Positions 9,108 through 19,403 of a stretch of DNA of 64,000 nucleotides are shown piece after piece. Source of the stretch: an uncultured Pseudoxanthomonas sp. (lineage in GTDB: Bacteria > Pseudomonadota > Gammaproteobacteria > Xanthomonadales > Xanthomonadaceae); NCBI GenBank assembly GCA_946886405.1, contig CAMPIO010000002.1, forward strand, positions 1 through 64,000, in the 5' to 3' direction. The notes beneath the pieces are model-generated. The model had not been told where the DNA came from, did not search any database, and worked only from the letters and a program-made list of their open reading frames with translations. The number at the start of each line of letters is the position of its first letter. Position 1 is the stretch's first letter. Made by a program: the position numbers and the translations under genes.

Positions 9108-10688
9108 ATGCTCCGCTCCGCCGCACAGATACCGATGAACGCCATGATCCCCGATACCCCGCCTTCGAACCCCGATGACGACGCCGCGCGCGTGCGCCTG
9201 GCGCTCGAGTGGCTCGAGTCGATCGCCGCCGACCGTACCCTGCTCGACACCTGCCCGGACGACGAGCGCGCGCGCCTGCACAAGGCCATCGCAGCGATCT
9301 ACCTGCCCGACCCCAGGTTGCGCCGGCAGAAGTCCAAGCAACGGGAGCGCGAACGCAACATCGAAGCCATACGCCGCGCCGAGGCCGTCCTCGACCAGAC
9401 CGGGATCCGCGAACTGCGCCGGAAGCCGGTCTTCAGTACCCCGAACTATTTCGCACCCGCGTTGCCTTCACCGGAGATCGCGCCCCGCGAGTCTGCGGAA
9501 CTCCGGCATTGCTATGTGTGCAAGCAGAAGTACACGCTGATCCATCACTTCTACGACCAGATGTGCCCGGGCTGCGCCGACTTCAATTTCGCCAAGCGCA
9601 CGGAACTCGCGGACCTCACCGGGCGCGTCGCCCTGCTGACCGGCGGCCGGGTCAAGATCGGCTACCAGGCCGGCCTGAAGTTGTTGCGCGCGGGCGCGCA
9701 CCTGATCGTCACCACCCGTTTTCCGCGCGATTCCGCCGCCCGTTATGCGCAGGAGCCGGATTTCGGCGAATGGGGGCATCGGCTGGAAGTATTCGGCCTG
9801 GACCTGCGACACACCCCCAGCGTCGAGGCGTTCTGCCAGGAACTGGCCGGCAAGCTGCCGCGGCTGGACTTCATCATCAACAATGCGTGCCAGACCGTGC
9901 GTCGTCCGCCGGAGTTCTACGCGCACATGATGGACGCCGAAACCGCCGCGCTGCACGACACGCCAGAACACGTGCGCAAGCTGCTGGGTAGTTACGAGGG
10001 TCTGCGCAGCTACAACATGCTGCCGGATGCCCATGCATCGACGAGGCAGGTCGCGATCGGAAGCATCAGCGACGCCGCCGGACTCACCCGTTCCGCCGAG
10101 CTGTCGCAGGTGCCGCTGCTGGCCGAGGAACTGCTGGGGCAGAAGCATCTGTTCCCGGAAGGCCGGCTGGACCAGGACCTGCAGCAGGTCGACCTGCGTG
10201 GCCGCAACTCGTGGCGCCTGCTGATGCATGAAGTGCCCTCGGTCGAACTGCTGGAGACCCAACTGGTCAACGCGATCGCACCGTTCATCATCAATGCGCG
10301 ACTGAAGCCGCTGATGCTGCGCACGCCGGAGCGCGACAAGCACATCGTCAACGTGTCCGCCGTCGAGGGCCAGTTCTACCGCAATTTCAAGACCACCCGG
10401 CACCCGCACACCAACATGGCCAAGGCCGCGCTCAACATGATGACGCGTACCGCCGCCGCCGATTACCACGGCGACGGCATCCACATGAACAGTGTCGACA
10501 CCGGCTGGGTGACCGACGAGGATCCGGCCGAGCTCGCCGCACGCAAGGTCGTCGAAGAGCGCTTCCATCCGCCGCTCGACATCGTCGACGGTGCCGCGCG
10601 CATCGTCGACCCGATCATCCACGGCCTCAACACCGGCGAGCACGTCTGGGGACAGTTCCTGAAGGACTACAAGCCGACGGACTGGTGA
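9108..10688 (+). CDS. long SDR-fold oxidoreductase with N-terminal Cys4 motif; catalytic Tyr replaced
   Basis: Protein of up to 526 residues; starts at 9108, 9135 or 9144 are possible. Residues ~1-130 are charged and helical. Then comes CYVC-x14-CPGC, a possible zinc site. From ~residue 170 there is a Rossmann SDR domain: LTGGRVKIGYQAG (nucleotide loop, with Lys at one usual Gly), FIINNACQ (NNA motif), and VNVSAVEG (catalytic Ser). Aligning the usual YxxxK gives TNMAK in HTNMAKAALNMM, so the catalytic Tyr position is Thr. It may use another residue or not be a classical dehydrogenase. Strong terminators flank it on both sides, so it is its own unit. Function unknown. Confidence 0.75.
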   Translation: MLRSAAQIPMNAMIPDTPPSNPDDDAARVRLALEWLESIAADRTLLDTCPDDERARLHKAIAAIYLPDPRLRRQKSKQRERERNIEAIRRAEAVLDQTGIRELRRKPVFSTPNYFAPALPSPEIAPRESAELRHCYVCKQKYTLIHHFYDQMCPGCADFNFAKRTELADLTGRVALLTGGRVKIGYQAGLKLLRAGAHLIVTTRFPRDSAARYAQEPDFGEWGHRLEVFGLDLRHTPSVEAFCQELAGKLPRLDFIINNACQTVRRPPEFYAHMMDAETAALHDTPEHVRKLLGSYEGLRSYNMLPDAHASTRQVAIGSISDAAGLTRSAELSQVPLLAEELLGQKHLFPEGRLDQDLQQVDLRGRNSWRLLMHEVPSVELLETQLVNAIAPFIINARLKPLMLRTPERDKHIVNVSAVEGQFYRNFKTTRHPHTNMAKAALNMMTRTAAADYHGDGIHMNSVDTGWVTDEDPAELAARKVVEERFHPPLDIVDGAARIVDPIIHGLNTGEHVWGQFLKDYKPTDW

Positions 10689-10753
10689 GCGGTCTGTCGC
10701 TTGCCCCGCCCAGCGAAGGGTGTGCGGTCTGGCGATACAGGATGATCATGGAC

Positions 10754-10783
10754 ACGGGCCGCTCACGCGGCCCGTTTTCTTTT
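10754..10783 (+). terminator. rho-independent terminator after the SDR gene
   Basis: Stem ACGGGCCGC/GCGGCCCGT with a TCAC loop and a TTTTCTTTT tail. The 29 bases 10747-10775 are identical to 9058-9086 after metK. Confidence 0.85.
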
Positions 10784-10849
10784 CTGGCAGTGGCGCTGCG
10801 GCATCGCGGGATCGGTTAGCCTGCGCGCGTCACCCAGCCGAGCCGCCCC

Positions 10850-11347
10850 ATGGACACCTTGAAGAGCCAACAGTTGTCGATGACCGTGCTGATGACACCG
10901 GACATGGCCAATTTCTCCGGCAAGGTCCATGGTGGCGCCATCCTGAAGCTGCTCGACCAGGTGGCCTACGCCTGCGGCAGCCGCTACGCCGGCAAGTACG
11001 TGGTCACCCTGTCGGTGGACCAGGTGATGTTCCGCCAGGCCATCAATGTGGGCGAACTGGTGACGTTCCTGGCGTCCGTCAACCACACCGGCACGTCGTC
11101 GATGGAAATCGGCATCAAGGTGGTGGCCGAGGACATCCGCAAGCAGAGCGTGCGCCACGCCAACAGCTGCTTCTTCACCATGGTGGCGGTTGACGACGAA
11201 GGCCGTACCACCCCGGTACCGCCGCTGGAGCCCACCACGCCGGACGAAATCCGCCGCTTCGCCGCCGCGCGCCTGCGCCGCCAGCTGCGCGAGGAAATGG
11301 AACGGCGGCACGCCGAACTGGGCAGCCGGGCGACGGAAAACGCCTGA
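10850..11347 (+). CDS. acyl-CoA thioesterase, hotdog fold
   Basis: Predicted cytoplasmic acyl-CoA hydrolase of 165 residues. The hotdog core shows NFSGKVHGGAILKLLDQVAYAC with the catalytic acidic residue in LLDQ, then VTLSVDQVMFRQAINVGELV. This pattern is that of the BACH/YciA cytosolic acyl-CoA thioester hydrolases. The C-terminal tail (RLRRQLREEMERRHAEL) is charged and helical. The gene lies between a terminator and uup, with 40 bp to the uup start. The acyl chain preference cannot be told. Confidence 0.85.
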   Translation: MDTLKSQQLSMTVLMTPDMANFSGKVHGGAILKLLDQVAYACGSRYAGKYVVTLSVDQVMFRQAINVGELVTFLASVNHTGTSSMEIGIKVVAEDIRKQSVRHANSCFFTMVAVDDEGRTTPVPPLEPTTPDEIRRFAAARLRRQLREEMERRHAELGSRATENA

Positions 11348-11375
11348 ATCGCCGTTTCAGCCGGCGCTCGCCGGC

Positions 11376-11381
11376 TACAAT
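11376..11381 (+). promoter_or_regulatory. -10 box of uup, leaderless spacing
   Basis: TACAAT ends 6 nt before the ATG at 11388. No Shine-Dalgarno is visible between them. Confidence 0.5.
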
Positions 11382-11387
11382 ACGCAC

Positions 11388-13247
11388 ATGTCCCTGATGC
11401 AATTCCAGCGGGTCGACTTCAGTGTCGGCGGGCCGCTTCTCCTCGAACACGTCGACCTGTCCATCGAACCCGGCGAGCGCGTCTGCATCGTCGGCCGCAA
11501 TGGCATGGGCAAATCCACCCTGATGCGGCTGATGGCCGGCGAGCTGAAGCCGGACGACGGCGAGATCCGCATCCAGAACGGCGTGGTCGTCGCGCGCATG
11601 GCGCAGGAAGTCCCGCAGGACACGCAGGGCACGGTGTTCGACGTGGTCGCGGAGGGCCTGGGCGACCTGGGCCAGTTGCTGGCCCGCTACCACCACGCCC
11701 TGCACGATGGCGACATGGACGCGATGGGCGAAGCGCAGGCCCAGATCGAAGCCCAGCATGGCTGGGACCTCGACCTGCGTGTGCAACAGGTGCTGACACG
11801 CCTAGAGCTGCCCGAGGACACCGACTTCGCCGCCTTGTCCGGCGGCATGAAGCGCCGCGTGCTGCTGGCGCAGGCGCTGGTGCGCAACCCCGGCATCCTG
11901 CTGCTGGACGAACCGACCAACCATCTGGACATCGAAGCGATCGCCTGGCTGGAGGGTTTCCTGAAGTCCTTCGGCGGCAGCATCGTCTTCGTCACCCACG
12001 ACCGCAGCTTCCTGCGCTCGCTGGCGACGCGCATCCTCGAGATCGACCGTGGCCAGCTGACCAGCTGGCCCGGCGACTACGACAACTACCTGCGCCGGCG
12101 CGAAGAGCGCCTGCATGCCGAGGCGCAGGAGAACGCGCGCTTCGACAAGCTGCTGGCGCAGGAGGAAGTCTGGATCCGCCAGGGCATCAAGGCACGCCGC
12201 ACCCGCAACGAAGGCCGCGTCACCGCACTGAAAGCGATGCGCCGCGACCGTGCACAGCGACGTGACCTGTCCGGCAACGTCAGGATGGAAGCCGCCGCCG
12301 CGCAGTCGTCGGGCAAAAAAGTCATCGAGGCCAAGGGCATTACCCAGGCCTACGATGGCCGCGTGCTGCTGGACGACGTCTCCGCCACCATCATGCGCGG
12401 CGACCGGGTCGGCATCGTCGGTCCCAATGGTGCGGGCAAGTCGACACTGTTGAAGATCCTGCTGGGCGAACTCGCCCCGCAGCAGGGTGAGGTGAAGCTG
12501 GGTACCGGCCTGCAGATCGCTTACTTCGACCAGCACCGCAGCCAGCTGGATGACACGCGCACTACGCTCGAGAACGTCGCGGAAGGCAGCGACTTCGTCG
12601 AGATCAACGGCAGCCGCAAGCACGTCATCGGCTACCTGCAGGACTTCCTGTTCTCGCCCGAGCGCGCACGCGCGCCGATCACCCGCTTGTCGGGTGGGGA
12701 GCGCAACCGGCTGCTGCTGGCCAAGCTGTTCGCGCAGCCCTCCAACCTGCTGGTGATGGACGAACCCACCAACGACCTGGACGTGGAAACGCTGGAACTA
12801 CTGGAAGAGCTGCTGCTGGACTACAAGGGCACGCTGCTGCTGGTCAGCCACGACCGCGACTTCCTCGACAACGTGGTCACCAGCACCCTGGTGCTGGAGG
12901 GCGAAGGCCAGTTGGGCGACTACGTGGGCGGCTATTCGGATTGGCTGCGTCAACGCCGCATGCCGGCCGCGACCTCCGCCACGCCCGCCAAACCGACGCT
13001 CTCGCATCAACCCGAGCCGGTCGCCGCCAAGCGCAAACTCGGCTTCAAGGAAGCACGCGAACTGGAACTGCTGCCCTCGCGCATCGAGTCGTTGGAAACC
13101 GACATCGCCAGACGCACGGCGGCGATGAACGATGCGGCCTATTACCAGCAGGCGCCCGCCGACCTGCAGCGCGCGAACGATGAGCTCGCGGCGAGGCAGG
13201 CGGAACTCGAGCATGCGTACCAGCGCTGGGCGGAGCTGGATGGGTGA
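11388..13247 (+). CDS. uup: ABC-F ATPase, Uup-type
   Basis: Cytoplasmic ABC-F protein of 619 residues with two ATPase domains and no membrane part. Domain 1: Walker A GRNGMGKST, signature LSGGMKRR, Walker B LLLDEPTNHLD. Domain 2: Walker A GPNGAGKSTLLK, signature LSGGERNR, Walker B VMDEPTNDLD. A C-terminal coiled coil follows (GFKEARELELLPSRIESLE onward), which is characteristic of Uup and absent in EttA. ABC-F proteins act on stalled ribosomes, and Uup has also been linked to transposon excision and branched-DNA handling. The start at 11388 (MSLMQFQRVDF) matches the family; upstream in-frame sequence overlaps the thioesterase gene. Confidence 0.9.
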   Translation: MSLMQFQRVDFSVGGPLLLEHVDLSIEPGERVCIVGRNGMGKSTLMRLMAGELKPDDGEIRIQNGVVVARMAQEVPQDTQGTVFDVVAEGLGDLGQLLARYHHALHDGDMDAMGEAQAQIEAQHGWDLDLRVQQVLTRLELPEDTDFAALSGGMKRRVLLAQALVRNPGILLLDEPTNHLDIEAIAWLEGFLKSFGGSIVFVTHDRSFLRSLATRILEIDRGQLTSWPGDYDNYLRRREERLHAEAQENARFDKLLAQEEVWIRQGIKARRTRNEGRVTALKAMRRDRAQRRDLSGNVRMEAAAAQSSGKKVIEAKGITQAYDGRVLLDDVSATIMRGDRVGIVGPNGAGKSTLLKILLGELAPQQGEVKLGTGLQIAYFDQHRSQLDDTRTTLENVAEGSDFVEINGSRKHVIGYLQDFLFSPERARAPITRLSGGERNRLLLAKLFAQPSNLLVMDEPTNDLDVETLELLEELLLDYKGTLLLVSHDRDFLDNVVTSTLVLEGEGQLGDYVGGYSDWLRQRRMPAATSATPAKPTLSHQPEPVAAKRKLGFKEARELELLPSRIESLETDIARRTAAMNDAAYYQQAPADLQRANDELAARQAELEHAYQRWAELDG

Positions 13248-13261
13248 AATCCTGAGCCCCA

Positions 13262-13342
13262 TGTAGGAGCGCCCTCGGGCGCGATGCTCATGCGCGGGGA
13301 ATGATCGGAATGAAAGGCATCGCGCCCGAGGGCGCTCCTACA
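13262..13342. repeat. long REP-type inverted repeat between uup and ppc
   Basis: Two perfect 26-base inverted arms (13262-13287 and 13317-13342) flank a 29-base centre. Each arm begins at its outer end with TGTAGGAGCGCCCTCGGGCG, which itself folds. It sits between convergent genes and may act as a bidirectional transcription or mRNA 3' end. Confidence 0.8.
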
Positions 13343-13356
13343 GAAGCGAGATCGCC

Positions 13357-16080
13357 TCACCCCGTGTTCTGCACACCCTGCGACACGCCGTTGATACTGG
13401 CCACCAGCGCATGCAGCAACGCGTCGTCCTCGCGATCACTGTCGCGCCAGCGCTTCAGCAGGTCGGCCTGCATCACGCTGATCGGGTCGATGTAGGGATT
13501 GCGCAGGCGGATCGACAGCGCGAGTCGCTGGTCGTGCTGCAGCAGCCATTCGTTGCCGTTGAGCGCCAGCACCCAGCGCAGCACGGCGGCATGCTCCTGC
13601 TGCACCTTCGGAAAGAATTCGCCATGCAGTTCGCCTGCCATCTTCGAGTACATCTCGGCGATGCTCAGGTCGCCCTTGGCAAGCACCATCGAGACATCGT
13701 CGAGGAAGGTCTTGAAGAACGGCCAGTCGCGCGCCATGTCGCGCAGCGCTGCTTCGCCGAACGCATCGACGGCCGCCTGCAGTCCCGTGCCCACGCCATA
13801 CCAGCCGGGGATCACGGCGCGCGCCTGGCTCCACGCAAACACCCAGGGGATCGCGCGCAGGTTGCCCAGTGCCGCGTCCTGCCCCAGGCGTCGCGAGGGA
13901 CGCGAGCCCAGCGTCATCCGCTCGATCACGTCGATCGGCGTGGCGCTGCGGAAGTAGTCCATGAAGCGCGGCGACTGCACGAACGCGCGGTAGGCCTGCG
14001 TGCTCTCGCTCGCGACCAGCGCCATGATCTCGCGCCAGCGTGCTTCGCGCGGCTCCGGCGGACGCGGGCGCAGGCTGGACAGCAACACGGCGCCGACGGA
14101 CTGTTCAAGCGAGCGCAATGCCAGCGCGCGGATACCGTACTTGCGATGGATCACTTCGCCCTGCTCGGTCACGCGCAGGCGGCCGTCGACGCTTCCGCGC
14201 GGCGCCGCTTCCAGCGCGCGCGAGGTCTTGCCGCCGCCCCGGATGATCGACCCGCCGCGGCCATGGAAGAACGTCAGTCTGATGCCGAGTTCCTGCGCGG
14301 CCTCGACCAGTTCGACCTGCGCCCGCTGCAGGCCCCAGCGCGAGGCGGCGATGCCGCCATCCTTGCCGCTGTCGGAATAGCCCAGCATCACCATCTGCAC
14401 GTTGTCGCGGGCCGCCAGATGTGCGCGGTAGACCGGATCGGCCAGCAGATCGCGCAACACCTCGGTGCCGTGACCGAGATCGTCGATGGTCTCGAACAGC
14501 GGCGCGATGTCGAGCGGAACCTGTCCCGCGTCGTCGACCAGGCCACCGCGTCGCGCGAGCGCCAGCACCGTCAGCACGTCGGCGCGACTGTGCGCCATGC
14601 TGATGATGTAGGTGCCCAAGGCATCGGTGCCGTGGCGCGCGCGTGCATCGGCCAAGGCCTTGAACACGGCATCGAGGCGCTCGTTGCCCTCCTGGTCCGA
14701 TGCCGGCAGCACGGCATCGCCGCTGGCATGGGGAGCCAGCAGTGCCGCGCGCTCGACCGCATCGCGCTGTTCCCAGTCCCCGTCGCCCAGCGCGGCCGCC
14801 ACCGCGCGCGCATGCACGCTGGACTCCTGGCGCACGTCGAGCCGCGCGAGGTGGAAACCGAACGTACGCACCCGCCACGCCAGCCTGCGCACCGCGAACC
14901 ATCCAGCATGGATGCCGCGGTTGGCTTCCAGGCTGTGCAGGATGAGATCGACGTCCTGCGCGAGTTCGTCCGGCGATGCATAGCCTTCGGGGCGATCTTC
15001 CAGCGTGGCCTGCAAACGGGCGCGCATCAGGTCGTTGAGCAGACGGTACGGCTGGTCGCCATGGCGGGGCCGCGACTTCTTCGCAGCCTCAGGCATCAGG
15101 GCACGGTAACGATCGACGCGTGCGACGACGTCGTCCGACACCCCGATGATCGAGCTCGACTGGCTGAGCAGCGTGGTGAGCTGGCGCAGTTCCTTCAGGT
15201 AGCGCGTGAGGATGGCGCGCCGCTGCGCGTCCAGCGTGGCGGTGATCGTGCGTGCATCCACGTTGGGGTTGCCGTCCATGTCGCCGCCGACCCACGTACC
15301 GAAGCGCAGCACGCGCGGCAGATCCGTGGTGACGTGCGGAGACGGACCGTAGACCTCGGTGATCGCGCTTTCGAGCGTTTCGTACAGCACCGGAATGACG
15401 CGGTAGAGCACTTCGATCAGGTAGAAGCCGACATGCTCGCGCTCGTCCTCCACGCCCGGGCGCACCGGCGACGAATCGGCGGTCTGCCAGGCCGACGTCA
15501 ATGCCATGCGGAAGCGCGCCGTGTCGGTGGCCAGTTCGCCCGGCGTGCGCGTGCCGTCCAGCCCATTGATCAGGCTGGCGACCATCAGCTGTTCCTTCTC
15601 CAGCAAGGCCCGGCGCACGGCTTCGGTCGGATGCGCGGTGAAGACCGGTTCCACGTCGATGCGCGGCAGCCAGTCGGCCAGCTCTTCCAGCGATACCCCC
15701 TGCGCCTTGAGCTTGGACAGCGTGTCGTGCAGGCCATCGGGCTGCGGCCGCGCACTGCCGGCGCGCTGATAGTCACGGCGGCGGCGGATGCGGTGGACGC
15801 GCTCGGCGATGTTCACCACTTGGAAGTACGTGCTGAACGCGCGGATCAACGATTCCGCCTGCTCGGGCGGCTGGTTATCCAGCAGCCCGGCCAGTGATTG
15901 AGGCGGCTCGCCCGTCTGCCGGCGCGCGATGGCGGTGGTGCGCACGCGCTCCACATCGGCCAGGAAATCGGGCGACACCTGTTCGGCCAGCATGTCGCCG
16001 ACCAGCGCGCCCAGCCGGCGCACGTCTTCGCGCAGCGGCACGTCAGGCGGAGCGAATTCGAGACTGCGGGGACTGTTCAT
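13357..16080 (-). CDS. ppc: phosphoenolpyruvate carboxylase
   Basis: Anaplerotic enzyme of 907 residues that carboxylates phosphoenolpyruvate to oxaloacetate. Active-site signatures are [12 protein letters not shown] (catalytic His, near residue 150), [22 protein letters not shown], and [21 protein letters not shown]. The C-terminus ends [11 protein letters not shown], typical of the family's buried C-terminus. The start at 16080 ([11 protein letters not shown]) gives a family-like length; the in-frame extension to 16161 is not needed. It diverges from ahcY, whose promoter region lies upstream. Confidence 0.97.
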   Translation of the reverse strand: MNSPRSLEFAPPDVPLREDVRRLGALVGDMLAEQVSPDFLADVERVRTTAIARRQTGEPPQSLAGLLDNQPPEQAESLIRAFSTYFQVVNIAERVHRIRRRRDYQRAGSARPQPDGLHDTLSKLKAQGVSLEELADWLPRIDVEPVFTAHPTEAVRRALLEKEQLMVASLINGLDGTRTPGELATDTARFRMALTSAWQTADSSPVRPGVEDEREHVGFYLIEVLYRVIPVLYETLESAITEVYGPSPHVTTDLPRVLRFGTWVGGDMDGNPNVDARTITATLDAQRRAILTRYLKELRQLTTLLSQSSSIIGVSDDVVARVDRYRALMPEAAKKSRPRHGDQPYRLLNDLMRARLQATLEDRPEGYASPDELAQDVDLILHSLEANRGIHAGWFAVRRLAWRVRTFGFHLARLDVRQESSVHARAVAAALGDGDWEQRDAVERAALLAPHASGDAVLPASDQEGNERLDAVFKALADARARHGTDALGTYIISMAHSRADVLTVLALARRGGLVDDAGQVPLDIAPLFETIDDLGHGTEVLRDLLADPVYRAHLAARDNVQMVMLGYSDSGKDGGIAASRWGLQRAQVELVEAAQELGIRLTFFHGRGGSIIRGGGKTSRALEAAPRGSVDGRLRVTEQGEVIHRKYGIRALALRSLEQSVGAVLLSSLRPRPPEPREARWREIMALVASESTQAYRAFVQSPRFMDYFRSATPIDVIERMTLGSRPSRRLGQDAALGNLRAIPWVFAWSQARAVIPGWYGVGTGLQAAVDAFGEAALRDMARDWPFFKTFLDDVSMVLAKGDLSIAEMYSKMAGELHGEFFPKVQQEHAAVLRWVLALNGNEWLLQHDQRLALSIRLRNPYIDPISVMQADLLKRWRDSDREDDALLHALVASINGVSQGVQNTG

Positions 16081-16195
16081 GCGCGGCGCGTGGATCCCGT
16101 CGTTCGTTTGGCTTGTATTGGTATTGCCGGGAAGGGCAATTGGTCTGCTGCAAGGCAACAATCCAAGCCTACCCGATCAGGCAAATCCGTGCGCC

Positions 16196-16224
16196 ATCGT
16201 TTCATCCGGAACAAGCGATATAAT
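16196..16224 (+). promoter_or_regulatory. methionine-cycle operator and -10 box of ahcY
   Basis: Inverted repeat ATCGTTTCATCC / GGAACAAGCGAT (16196-16219) directly abuts and shares one base with a perfect -10 TATAAT at 16219-16224. Transcription should begin near 16231, just before the SAH riboswitch. A repressor bound here would block RNA polymerase. Confidence 0.65.
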
Positions 16225-16234
16225 GGCCGCCCTT

Positions 16235-16307
16235 CGCCGAGGGGCGCTGCGACCGTGACCCTGGAGTCCGGCCAGGCTCGGTGGAATGAACCTGCAACGG
16301 CGCCCGG
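16235..16307 (+). ncRNA. SAH (S-adenosylhomocysteine) riboswitch
   Basis: The leader of ahcY carries the SAH riboswitch layout. P1 pairs CCGAG (16237-16241) with CTCGG (16277-16281). The conserved GGGCGCTGCGACC segment follows. The pseudoknot pairs GGCGC (16243-16247) with GCGCC (16300-16304), inside the conserved CCTGCAACGGCGCCC. Known members bind SAH and raise ahcY expression. The aptamer is about 40 nt upstream of the ahcY ATG. Confidence 0.92.
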
Positions 16308-16347
16308 ATAACCTGCGACCCTGATCGCACAGACCGGAGCAAAAGCC

Positions 16348-17793
<1,446 letters not shown>

Positions 17794-17820
17794 TCGCCGC
17801 GGCGGTTTCGCTGTACGAAC

Positions 17821-17846
17821 GAACGGGCGCCCCAGGGCGCCCGTTC
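17821..17846 (+). terminator. hairpin after ahcY, probable terminator
   Basis: An 11-bp perfect stem GAACGGGCGCC/GGCGCCCGTTC with a four-base loop, 28 bp past the ahcY stop. The T tract is poor, so termination may be weak. Confidence 0.55.
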
Positions 17847-18002
17847 TGCATTGCGTGATGGACTACGCGTTCCCGTTGGCGGTGTTGCAGTCCTGCGCTT
17901 GCCTCGCCAGCGCGATCATCGCAAGCTTGGCCGCCGTTTCGGTTTCCGCCGGCCAGCGTTTCCCGTGGCCTGCGGCGCAATGACGTCAATCCGGGAGTGG
18001 AC

Positions 18003-19403
18003 ATGCAACGCGATCAGGGGAGCGGCGGCACCGCGCACTCCGCCGGCAACGTACCACCTTCGACAGAGCCCCGCCTGGGCGAAAAGATCGGCTACGGCGT
18101 CGGCGATTTCGGCTTCAACCTCTACTGGGCCAACATCTCGGCGTTCCTGCTCATCTTCTATACCGACGTGATGGGTCTGGCGGCCGCCGCCGTCGGCACG
18201 ATGATGCTGGTCACCAAGATCGTGGATGCCGTCACCGATCCCCTGATGGGTGCACTGGCGGATCGCACCCGCAGCCGGTTCGGTCGCTTCCGGCCCTACC
18301 TGCTCTACGCCGCATTGCCGTTGGCGTTCACCGGTGTGCTCACGTGGACCGTGCCCGACCTGGGGCAGGGAGGAAAACTGGTGTGGGCGTATGCGACGTT
18401 CACGCTGATGATGCTCGCCTACACCGTGCTGAGCATCCCCTACTCCGCACTGTCGGGCGTCATCACCGCCGACAGCCAGCAGCGCACGCAACTGATCAGT
18501 TTCCGCTTCATCGCCGCGTTCGCCGGCACCATGGCGGTCAACTGGCTGACGCTGGACCTGGTGCGATGGCTTGGGCGCGGCGACGAAGCGCTCGGCTGGC
18601 AGCTGACGCTGTCGCTGTATGGCGTGGTCGCCACGGCGGCCTTCGTCGCCGTCTTCCTGACGACGCGCGAGCGCGTGTCGCCGCCGCCGCAACAGTCCAG
18701 CGACGTCCGCCAGGATGTCGTCGACCTGCTGCACAACCGGCCGTGGATGGTGCTGTTCGCGCTGGCTCTCATCATCATGGTGACCATCGTGATGCGCGGT
18801 GGCTCATTGGCCTACTACCTGAAGTACCACCTCGCACGGCCCGACCTGACCGGCCTGTTCCTGGGCACCTACGCGCTTGCGCTCGCCGTGGGCGCCGGGC
18901 TGACGCCGCTGATGACGCGCTATGTGGACAAACGACGGCTCATGGCGTGGCTCATGGCGGGCGTCGGCGTGGTGAGCTGCGCGATGTTCTTCATCCCGCC
19001 CGAATCCATCTGGCTGATGTTCTCCCTCAACCTGCTGGTCGGGCTGATGCTGGGCCCGAAATCGCCGTTGGCGTTCTCCATGTATGCCGACTGCGCCGAC
19101 TACACCGAATGGAAGACCGGACGTCGCGCGACGGCGATGACCTTCGCGGCGGCGACGTTCTCGCAGAAGCTCGGCGGCGCGCTGGCCTCGGCGACGATCG
19201 CGTGGATCCTCGCCGGCATGGGCTACGTGGCGAACGCCGCGCAGTCGGATGCGTCGCGGCTCGGCATCGTGCTGCTGCTGACGGTGATTCCCGGTGGCAT
19301 CGCCCTGATGGCGGCATGGGTGATGCGCTTCTATCCGTTGGATGGCGCCACGCTGTCACACGTGCAGGCCGACCTGCGATCACGCCGGGAGGCAGCGGCA
19401 TGA
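18003..19403 (+). CDS. GPH-family MFS sugar transporter, probable cellobionate importer
   Basis: Inner-membrane transporter of 466 residues with about 12 hydrophobic segments. It has the glycoside-pentoside-hexuronide (MelB-like) opening [18 protein letters not shown] and the loop [15 protein letters not shown] [24 protein letters not shown] at 18003 follows GGGAG by 5 nt and is preferred to GTG at 17997. The stop overlaps the start of the GH94 gene (ATGATG/TGA), so translation is coupled. The substrate cellobionic acid is inferred from the two downstream genes. Confidence 0.85.
   Translation: MQRDQGSGGTAHSAGNVPPSTEPRLGEKIGYGVGDFGFNLYWANISAFLLIFYTDVMGLAAAAVGTMMLVTKIVDAVTDPLMGALADRTRSRFGRFRPYLLYAALPLAFTGVLTWTVPDLGQGGKLVWAYATFTLMMLAYTVLSIPYSALSGVITADSQQRTQLISFRFIAAFAGTMAVNWLTLDLVRWLGRGDEALGWQLTLSLYGVVATAAFVAVFLTTRERVSPPPQQSSDVRQDVVDLLHNRPWMVLFALALIIMVTIVMRGGSLAYYLKYHLARPDLTGLFLGTYALALAVGAGLTPLMTRYVDKRRLMAWLMAGVGVVSCAMFFIPPESIWLMFSLNLLVGLMLGPKSPLAFSMYADCADYTEWKTGRRATAMTFAAATFSQKLGGALASATIAWILAGMGYVANAAQSDASRLGIVLLLTVIPGGIALMAAWVMRFYPLDGATLSHVQADLRSRREAAA

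Noticed and set aside
13411..15897. 828-residue plus-strand frame over ppc
   Set aside because: Shadow of ppc; composition is that of an antisense GC-rich frame.
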